Assembly: GCA_028866155.1 (NCBI GenBank)
Contig: JAGWIT010000033.1
Coordinates: 1-10,371 of the forward strand
Length of the DNA: 10,371 bases
Origin: Patescibacteria group bacterium
Lineage (GTDB): Bacteria > Patescibacteriota > Minisyncoccia > Phycocordibacterales > SBAW01
Reading direction: 5' to 3'
In this document: positions 6,356-10,371 of the stretch, in pieces
Position numbering within the stretch: position 1 is the stretch's first letter
Layout of the letters: every line of letters begins with the position of its first letter
The notes under the pieces: generated by a model
Seen by the model: only the letters and a program-made list of their open reading frames with translations
What the model was told of the DNA's origin: nothing
The model's database searches: none
Position numbers and translations under genes: made by a program

Positions 6356-6385
6356 CCTGAAGCATTCATGAAGAAAGCGTCAGGT
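6355..6385. promoter_or_regulatory. Inverted repeat next to the regulator promoter, possible operator
   Basis: ACCTGA (6355-6360) and TCAGGT (6380-6385) are perfect inverted copies separated by 19 nt, with an 8-bp palindrome TTCATGAA (6365-6372) between them. They occupy the region where the -35 of the two-component promoter should be. An autoregulatory or repressor site is possible. OmpR-type regulators more often bind direct repeats, so the binding protein is uncertain. Confidence 0.3.
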
Positions 6386-6406
6386 TCGAAAAAAGCCTTA
6401 TTTTTC

Positions 6407-7075
6407 TTACTCTTTTGACAGAAAAAGCATGTGCTCTTTTGGGAAAAGCCAAAGCGCTATGTTGTAAATACTGAAGGTGATAAAGAATGCGGAGACCACG
6501 TCTATCGAGTAGTGAATATGACCAAGCAGAGCAATGGCTCCGAAAAAGACCGATGATGCCAGAAAAATATATCGAAGAAGTTTACTTTGCCAAAAAAGCA
6601 GCGCCATAAGGAAGGGGGCCCCGGTGTGGGCCGAGAAAAAGAGATCGTCTCCCGTCAAAAATATTTTGCTGAGAAGGAGGCCGACGTTGCTGGTGAAGTC
6701 AACGGCTGTTTGGGTAGGGAAGGGTCCCACATGCGTCAATGATATGAACATCGCGCGGATGGCAAAAAAGAGCCCGAGGCTATAGAGCGAAAACGGAATG
6801 CATTTGGGGTTGAGCAAAAGCACCGCAGTTATAAAAATAATCAATAGCACTATCCCCCAGACAAACAGGCCATCGACGTTGAAGACTGGGATATTGGAGA
6901 GCACGACGTCGGTGACCGGGTTGCTCGCCTTTTCGGTCGCGTAGATGATGGCATAGCTGTTGACGGTCACGCCCGCGCAAAACGTCACAAAAGACGCCAG
7001 CACTGAACTCCAAAATGAATACCGCGAAAAGTGTATGCGATATTGCCGCGCGACTCCCTTAAAGTAGTGATGCAT
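6407..7075 (-). CDS. PAP2_C (sphingomyelin-synthase-like) membrane phosphatase/transferase
   Basis: A 222-residue polytopic membrane protein with about six hydrophobic segments (roughly 24-44, 69-89, 97-116, 130-140/153-163, 168-187, 192-212). Its motifs match the SMS-related branch of PAP2 enzymes: RAMFISLTHVGPFP (107-120) resembles the SMS D2 motif, GDDLFFSAHTG (142-152) the D3 motif with H150, and HYSID (188-192) the D4 motif with H188 and D192. These supply the His-His-Asp triad used for phosphate-ester transfer or hydrolysis at the membrane face. Family members act on phosphatidylcholine/ceramide-type or other phospholipid substrates; the bacterial substrate is unknown. I chose the ATG at 7075 because it has a good Shine-Dalgarno. 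The frame is open up to 7378, but the extension is antisense to the DedA gene. Confidence 0.8.
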   Translation of the reverse strand: MHHYFKGVARQYRIHFSRYSFWSSVLASFVTFCAGVTVNSYAIIYATEKASNPVTDVVLSNIPVFNVDGLFVWGIVLLIIFITAVLLLNPKCIPFSLYSLGLFFAIRAMFISLTHVGPFPTQTAVDFTSNVGLLLSKIFLTGDDLFFSAHTGAPFLMALLFWQSKLLRYIFLASSVFFGAIALLGHIHYSIDVVSAFFITFSIYNIALWLFPKEHMLFLSKE

Positions 7076-7082
7076 AGGCTGT

Positions 7083-7087
7083 CTCCT
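7083..7087 (-). promoter_or_regulatory. Shine-Dalgarno that sets the PAP2_C start
   Basis: AGGAG within AAAAGGAGA on the minus strand, 7 nt before the ATG at 7075. It is the only clear Shine-Dalgarno in the window and decides the start of the PAP2_C gene against the longer open frame. Confidence 0.8.
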
Positions 7088-7093
7088 TTTATT

Positions 7094-7103
7094 TAGTATA
7101 CTA
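7094..7103. promoter_or_regulatory. Palindromic divergent -10 element TAGTATACTA
   Basis: The 10-bp perfect palindrome TAGTATACTA reads TATACT on both strands (7097-7102 plus, 7100-7095 minus). It lies between the divergent PAP2_C (ATG at 7075) and DedA (ATG at 7115) genes. Rightward, the ATG is 12 nt away, so a DedA message would be almost leaderless. Leftward, the leader would carry the Shine-Dalgarno. No -35 box is evident in either direction. Confidence 0.6.
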
Positions 7104-7114
7104 CGAAGTACCGT

Positions 7115-7726
7115 ATGTCTCCCGACGCGCTGACCCATCTCATACTGCAGTACCGCTATTGGATATTGATACCGCTGTGCTTTGTCGAAGGGCCCATCGT
7201 GGCCTTTGTTGCGGGGACGCTCGCGTCGCTCGGCTACTTCGATCTGTATATATTGGCGGCGATATTTTTTGTGCGCGATGTTGCGGTCGACGGGCTGATG
7301 TACGTTATAGGCCGCTTTGCCGGGCAGACGCGCTTTGCGAAGTGGTTCCTCAAAAAAGTGGGCGTGACCGGCGAGCATTTAAAAGGTGTCCACAAGTTGT
7401 GGGAGAACCACGCGGGCAAGACGATGTTCTTCAGCAAATTGTCCTACGGGCTCGCGGCCACGTTCATAGTGGTCGCGGGGCTGGTGAAGATGTCGCCGAA
7501 AAAATTCTTTGCCTACGCGGCGTTGGTCACCGTGATGCAATATGGTACGCTCTTGGTGCTCGGCTATTATTTCGGCAACGCATTCGGCACGGTCTCGAAG
7601 GTCCTCAACAATCTGGGGCTGGTGCTTCTCGTCGTGAGCCTGGTTATCACCGGCTATTATGCGTTCACTCACTTTATGAGCCGCCGGTTGCGCCAACAAG
7701 AAAAAGAGGAAGAATCTAAAGAATAA
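7115..7726 (+). CDS. DedA family (VTT-domain) membrane protein
   Basis: A 203-residue membrane protein of the DedA/SNARE-associated (VTT) family. Characteristic parts are the N-terminal re-entrant segment FVEGPIVAFVAG (23-34, E25), a cytoplasmic linker with basic residues, the FFSKLSYGL segment (105-113), which matches the usual F-x-R-x-x-P-G region, and terminal transmembrane helices (about 132-155 and 165-185) followed by a charged tail. DedA proteins support envelope integrity, and several transport undecaprenyl phosphate back across the membrane; that role fits the neighbouring PAP2 and glycosyltransferase genes but is not proven here. The start has no Shine-Dalgarno. Its 3' end overlaps the convergent GT4 gene by 11 nt. 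Confidence 0.85.
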   Translation: MSPDALTHLILQYRYWILIPLCFVEGPIVAFVAGTLASLGYFDLYILAAIFFVRDVAVDGLMYVIGRFAGQTRFAKWFLKKVGVTGEHLKGVHKLWENHAGKTMFFSKLSYGLAATFIVVAGLVKMSPKKFFAYAALVTVMQYGTLLVLGYYFGNAFGTVSKVLNNLGLVLLVVSLVITGYYAFTHFMSRRLRQQEKEEESKE

Positions 7727-8906
7727 CCGATTTATAAATCTCTTCCCATTGTTCGGCCACTTTTTCGGGCGTGAATCGTTTGACGAACTCGACCCCCCGA
7801 GCACCCATGCGTGCACGCAGATCATGGTCCTCCAATACGAGCTTCAATTTTTCTGCAAGGGCGCCCACGTTGTCCGGCTCGACTAAAAATCCGCAGTCGC
7901 TCGGGCAATACTCAACGAGTCCCCGCGCGCGGGCGCAAACCGCCGGCACTCCGCTGGCGAACCCTTGCATCAAAGAGAGTGACTGCGTTTCGGCGGTCGA
8001 CATTATCGCGTATACATCGGCGGTGCAGTAGAGTTGCTGCAGCGCGGCGGCGTTTACGAAGCCGACAAACTGCACATTTTTATCGATCTGTAATCCTTTT
8101 GCCAAATTTTTGAGTGACCTCTCGCTTGAGCCATGCCCGGTGACGACGAGCGTCGCATCGGGAAACTCAGCGAGCACCTGGGCGAACGCACGCAGTACAA
8201 TGTCCACTTTTTTTTCCGGCGCGAGCCGGCCCGACACCAGGATCACCGGCCCTTTCATGTCAAACGCGCTTCTGCACGCCGCTTTTTGCTCTGCAGTCGA
8301 GACTATCGACTCAAAAGGCACGGGGTTGGCCTGCGCGCGGCCTTCGGCGCGCAATCCGCGCTTGCGCATTTCGTCAATTAACCCTTGATACGGTGCGGTC
8401 ACGAACCGACAGCGGTTGTAATACCATCGCTCCCAGCGTAGCCACTGTGCGCCAAATGTTGCCGCTACCGCGGGGCTGTAGTGAAAAAATTCTTCAACTG
8501 GCGTGTGTTCGGTGCCGACCAGCGGCACGTCAAGCGCGAGCGCGGCATACAGAGCCTCGAGCCCGACGCCGTGCGGCGCCTGCGAGTGGATAATGTCAGG
8601 CTTAAAGCGCCGCATAAAAGGCAAGGTAAATCCAAAAGGCATCGCGATGCGCGACTGGCCGGTGGGAGAATTGGGGAAGGGGAGCGACGGCACGCGCCTC
8701 ACCGGCAAGTCCTCGCGGATGTCGTGAATTAATTTTTTATGTTCATCATATCGCCGTGCGGGCTTGAATTCTTTTTTGCCATACCAGGGCGCGACATATA
8801 CCACCTCGTGCCCGCGCTTGCGCAGCTCCTCGCCGGTGGTGATAATCGAATCCGAAATCCCGCTTATCTCGGGGTAAAAATTGTCGGCAAAATAAGCAAT
8901 GCGCAT
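7716..8906 (-). CDS. GT4 family glycosyltransferase
   Basis: A 396-residue GT-B glycosyltransferase. The N-terminal half begins MRIAYFADNFYPEISGI, typical of GT4 acceptor domains, and includes HSQAPHG (107-113) and GTEHT (131-135). The C-terminal donor half has SGRLAPEKKVD (225-235) with the phosphate-contacting R227/K232, VGF (281-283), the nucleotide-sugar loop around AETQSLSLMQG (305-315) and GFLVEPDN (339-346). The usual E-x7-E pair is E306 and Q314. Relatives transfer mannose or glucose to lipids or growing polysaccharides; a mannosyltransferase role would suit the locus but is unproven. The ATG is 16 bp from the divergent GT2 start. The gene ends TAG inside the DedA 3' end. Confidence 0.92.
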   Translation of the reverse strand: MRIAYFADNFYPEISGISDSIITTGEELRKRGHEVVYVAPWYGKKEFKPARRYDEHKKLIHDIREDLPVRRVPSLPFPNSPTGQSRIAMPFGFTLPFMRRFKPDIIHSQAPHGVGLEALYAALALDVPLVGTEHTPVEEFFHYSPAVAATFGAQWLRWERWYYNRCRFVTAPYQGLIDEMRKRGLRAEGRAQANPVPFESIVSTAEQKAACRSAFDMKGPVILVSGRLAPEKKVDIVLRAFAQVLAEFPDATLVVTGHGSSERSLKNLAKGLQIDKNVQFVGFVNAAALQQLYCTADVYAIMSTAETQSLSLMQGFASGVPAVCARARGLVEYCPSDCGFLVEPDNVGALAEKLKLVLEDHDLRARMGARGVEFVKRFTPEKVAEQWEEIYKSVIL

Positions 8907-8922
8907 GTATACTATATATTAC
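8907..8922. promoter_or_regulatory. 16-bp divergent start gap containing GTATACT
   Basis: Only gtatactatatattac separates the start codons of the GT4 gene (minus, 8906) and the GT2 gene (plus, 8923). On the plus strand it holds TATACT at 8908-8913, 9 nt before the GT2 ATG. On the minus strand TAATAT (8921-8916) is a weaker -10 for GT4. Both messages would start at or near their start codons. Confidence 0.55.
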
Positions 8923-9693
8923 ATGAAGATAAGCTTCGTTATCCCCGCCTACAACGAGGAGGAGCGCGTGGGAGCTTGCATCGACTCCATTCAAAAAGAG
9001 CTCCAAAATACGGGTTTACGAAATCCGTATTTTTCGGCAGAAATAATTGTCGTCAACAACGCTTCAACCGATCGAACAAAAGAGGTTGCCCTCGGTCGAT
9101 CATCCGATGGCCAACTTATGCGGGTGATTGACGAGCCAAAAAAAGGATTGGTCATGGCGCGGCAGGCAGGATTTGACGCTTCGACGGGGGAATTGGTGGC
9201 GAACATCGATGCCGACGTGTTGCTCCCTGCCGGATGGCTTAGCACCGTCATGCGCGCATTTGAACGTGACCAACAGCTTGTGTGCCTTTCGGGGCCGTTT
9301 ATTTATTATGATATATCGCGGTTTTCGCGCGCGATGGTTAAGGTTTTTTATTTTTTTGCCTTTATTTTATATTTTATTACCCGATTTATTCTGCATATAG
9401 GCTCGATGGTGCAAGGCGGCAATTTTGTGATTAAAAGAAGTGCGATGCTTCAAGTCGGCGGGTATGACACTTCAATTTCTTTTTATGGCGAAGACACCGA
9501 CGTCGCGCGCCGCATGAACAAGGTCGGCAAAGTCAGATGGACATTCGCCCTTCCGGTCTATACTTCAGGCCGCAGATTTAAGGGCGAGGGAATCATCACC
9601 ACCAGCGCGCGCTATACCGTGAACTATTTTTGGGTCACGTTCTTCGGCAGGCCGTTCACCAATGTCTACAAGGATATCCGGCCCAGTCGATAA
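8923..9693 (+). CDS. GT2 family glycosyltransferase
   Basis: A 256-residue GT-A glycosyltransferase. It begins MKISFVIPAYNEE, has VVNNASTDRT (43-52), the metal/nucleotide-sugar DxD motif NIDADVLLP (94-102; D96, D98), GGNFVIKR (165-172), GGYDTS (179-184) and the catalytic-base region GEDTDVARR (189-197, E190/D191). A hydrophobic stretch (about 138-160) suggests membrane contact, usual for enzymes that load sugars onto polyprenyl phosphate. I chose the ATG at 8923 because the family sequence begins there; the in-frame ATG at 8899 would add eight non-family residues and lies inside the GT4 gene. The next gene, a PAP2 phosphatase, follows after 28 nt. The donor and acceptor sugars cannot be told from sequence. 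Confidence 0.92.
   Translation: MKISFVIPAYNEEERVGACIDSIQKELQNTGLRNPYFSAEIIVVNNASTDRTKEVALGRSSDGQLMRVIDEPKKGLVMARQAGFDASTGELVANIDADVLLPAGWLSTVMRAFERDQQLVCLSGPFIYYDISRFSRAMVKVFYFFAFILYFITRFILHIGSMVQGGNFVIKRSAMLQVGGYDTSISFYGEDTDVARRMNKVGKVRWTFALPVYTSGRRFKGEGIITTSARYTVNYFWVTFFGRPFTNVYKDIRPSR
9005..9033 (+). repeat. Terminator-like stem-loop inside the GT2 coding region
   Basis: AAAATACGGGTTT (9005-9017) pairs with AAATCCGTATTTT (9021-9033) around a 3-nt loop: 13 bp with one G-T wobble, followed by another T. It lies in codons 28-37, in a stretch (about residues 31-38) that looks like a small insertion between the usual first helix and the VVNNASTDRT strand. Confidence 0.7.
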
Positions 9694-9706
9694 GTTGAGA
9701 AATGCA

Positions 9707-9715
9707 TGATAGAAT
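9707..9715 (+). promoter_or_regulatory. Candidate extended -10 box before the PAP2 gene
   Basis: TGaTAGAAT (TG at 9707-9708, hexamer 9710-9715) is an extended -10 ending 6 nt before the ATG at 9722. It would give the phosphatase its own leaderless transcript in addition to read-through from GT2. The hexamer differs from consensus at one base. Confidence 0.4.
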
Positions 9716-9721
9716 TTTTGC

Positions 9722-10204
9722 ATGCTCAACCTGCTCATCATTTTTTGTGCAAAATATCTGATAGCGTTGCCGGTTATCGCACTCTTTAGTTATTTTTTAA
9801 TGGCGCCGCGGCGCATAAAGTACCGGCTTTTTTGGCTCGCTTTTATATCCCTGCCGCTTGCCTACGCCTTGGCGCGCCTCGCCGGGCATCTATATTATGA
9901 CGCACGCCCCTTTGTGGTAGGGAATTTTGTGCCTCTCGTCGCGCACGTTGCCGACAACGGGTTTCCCTCCGACCATATGCTCTTTGCTTCGGCGCTGGCG
10001 ATGCTCGGGCTCTATTTTAACCGCTCGCTAGGAGTCTTCTTGTGGATTGTCGCCATCCTCATCGGACTTTCACGAGTGGGGGCGGGGGTGCATCACTTTA
10101 TCGACATTGCCGCTTCTGCGGTTATCGCGACCGTTGCGGTGCTGATAGCACATTTTGCGCTCTATTATCTTCGGCGCAAGCCTACGACCCGCCTGAGCGA
10201 TTAG
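9722..10204 (+). CDS. PAP2 phosphatase, BcrC-like (polyprenyl-pyrophosphate phosphatase)
   Basis: A 160-residue membrane phosphatase with the PAP2 motifs in order: the RP motif in YYDARPF (58-64; the usual upstream Lys is not seen), FPSDH (81-85, H85) and SRVGAGVHHFID (117-128; R118, H124 nucleophile, D128). Hydrophobic segments at about 5-27, 36-56, 86-99, 103-117 and 126-149 fit a five- to six-helix protein. PSDH rather than PSGH and the short length recall BcrC-type undecaprenyl-pyrophosphate phosphatases, which recycle the lipid carrier for wall and glycan synthesis. It follows the GT2 gene in the same direction and may be cotranscribed. Right after the TAG stop comes a T-rich stretch (10205-10215), but I find no strong stem before it. 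Other lipid phosphates could be the substrate. Confidence 0.85.
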   Translation: MLNLLIIFCAKYLIALPVIALFSYFLMAPRRIKYRLFWLAFISLPLAYALARLAGHLYYDARPFVVGNFVPLVAHVADNGFPSDHMLFASALAMLGLYFNRSLGVFLWIVAILIGLSRVGAGVHHFIDIAASAVIATVAVLIAHFALYYLRRKPTTRLSD

Positions 10205-10245
10205 TTTTTTCTTTTCACCTTATTTTCAGCGTGCCTAAGCGATAC

Positions 10246-10273
10246 TTGCGAAGTAAGGTCGAGCAGTTATAAA
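10246..10273 (+). promoter_or_regulatory. Candidate promoter of the right-edge gene
   Basis: TTGCGA (10246-10251) and TATAAA (10268-10273) are separated by 16 nt, 18 nt before the ATG at 10292. It is the only place in the window where both a -35-like and a -10-like box fit. The -35 sits in a short palindrome TACTT-gcg-AAGTA (10243-10255), a possible operator. No Shine-Dalgarno precedes the ATG. Confidence 0.4.
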
Positions 10274-10291
10274 TAATGCTCACATTCGCGT

Positions 10292-10371
10292 ATGTTGTTA
10301 TCATCTAAAAAAATAGCGGGTACGGTCGCCGTGTTGTCCCTGCTCGTTCTCGCCGGCCCGGCGCTAGCGCA
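10292..10371 (+). CDS. Start of a secreted protein, cut by window edge
   Basis: The first 26 codons encode a classical Sec signal peptide: a short n-region with K6 and K7, a hydrophobic core (about 8-21) and a signal peptidase I site ending in ALA (24-26). It continues beyond the window, so the mature protein and its role are unknown. The open frame, the signal-peptide pattern and an upstream promoter-like pair support the call. It may be a surface protein, given the preceding envelope genes. Confidence 0.65.
   Translation, partial: MLLSSKKIAGTVAVLSLLVLAGPALA

Noticed and set aside
7076..7378. Longer PAP2_C reading frame starting at 7378
   Set aside because: The extra 101 residues are polar, antisense to the DedA gene and bypass a good Shine-Dalgarno before 7075.
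8899..8922. GT2 start at the upstream ATG (8899)
   Set aside because: It adds eight residues inside the GT4 gene; family proteins begin at MKISFVIPAYNEE.
9556..9561. TATACT inside the GT2 gene
   Set aside because: It lies well inside the coding region with no start codon nearby that makes sense.
1..10371. CRISPR array, insertion sequence, prophage or UGA recoding
   Set aside because: No regularly spaced repeats, transposase, integrase or phage-like genes were seen, and a TGA codon ends the tandem GH130 gene right before the next ATG.

Overview
The window looks like a bacterial chromosome, most likely from a small-genome lineage such as Patescibacteria/CPR (Parcubacteria-like). That is an inference from gene content and style: compact genes, very short or overlapping gaps, few Shine-Dalgarno sequences, start-proximal -10 boxes, a eukaryotic-type phosphomannomutase-like HAD protein and GH130 glycoside phosphorylase domains. 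TGA is used as a stop, so a UGA-recoded lineage is not indicated. No tRNA, rRNA, CRISPR array, insertion sequence or other mobile element was recognised.

Left part (about 100-4366, all minus strand): a mannose/mannoside cassette read leftward. A small cupin resembling the C-terminal mannose-6-phosphate isomerase domain of ManC/AlgA is followed by a membrane-anchored GH130 protein, a 640-residue protein with two fused GH130 domains, and a PMM2-like HAD protein. Gaps are 16, 8 and 1 nt, and an intrinsic terminator lies just after the last stop codon. The enzymes suggest a route between beta-mannosides and fructose-6-P: mannoside + Pi to Man-1-P (GH130), Man-1-P to Man-6-P (HAD), Man-6-P to Fru-6-P (cupin). 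It could equally run in reverse as mannan synthesis or storage. Three GH130 domains in two adjacent genes, one with an altered active site, are the most unusual feature.

Middle part (4355-6406): a 273-bp non-coding gap with a perfect 16-bp inverted repeat, then a leftward two-component system, an OmpR-type regulator and a histidine kinase with almost no extracellular sensor. Their reading frames overlap by 74 nt.

Right part (6407-10371): envelope-lipid and glycan genes. These are a sphingomyelin-synthase-like PAP2_C protein (minus), a DedA protein (plus), a GT4 glycosyltransferase (minus), a GT2 glycosyltransferase and a BcrC-like PAP2 phosphatase (both plus), and the signal peptide of a secreted protein cut by the window edge. 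They plausibly act in polyprenyl-phosphate recycling and surface glycan assembly.

Regulation: the motif GTATACT (or a close -10 relative) lies just upstream of many start codons, often so close (6-12 nt) that transcripts would be leaderless. At 7094-7103 the -10 box is a perfect palindrome that could serve two divergent genes. At 8907-8922 two divergent start codons are only 16 bp apart.
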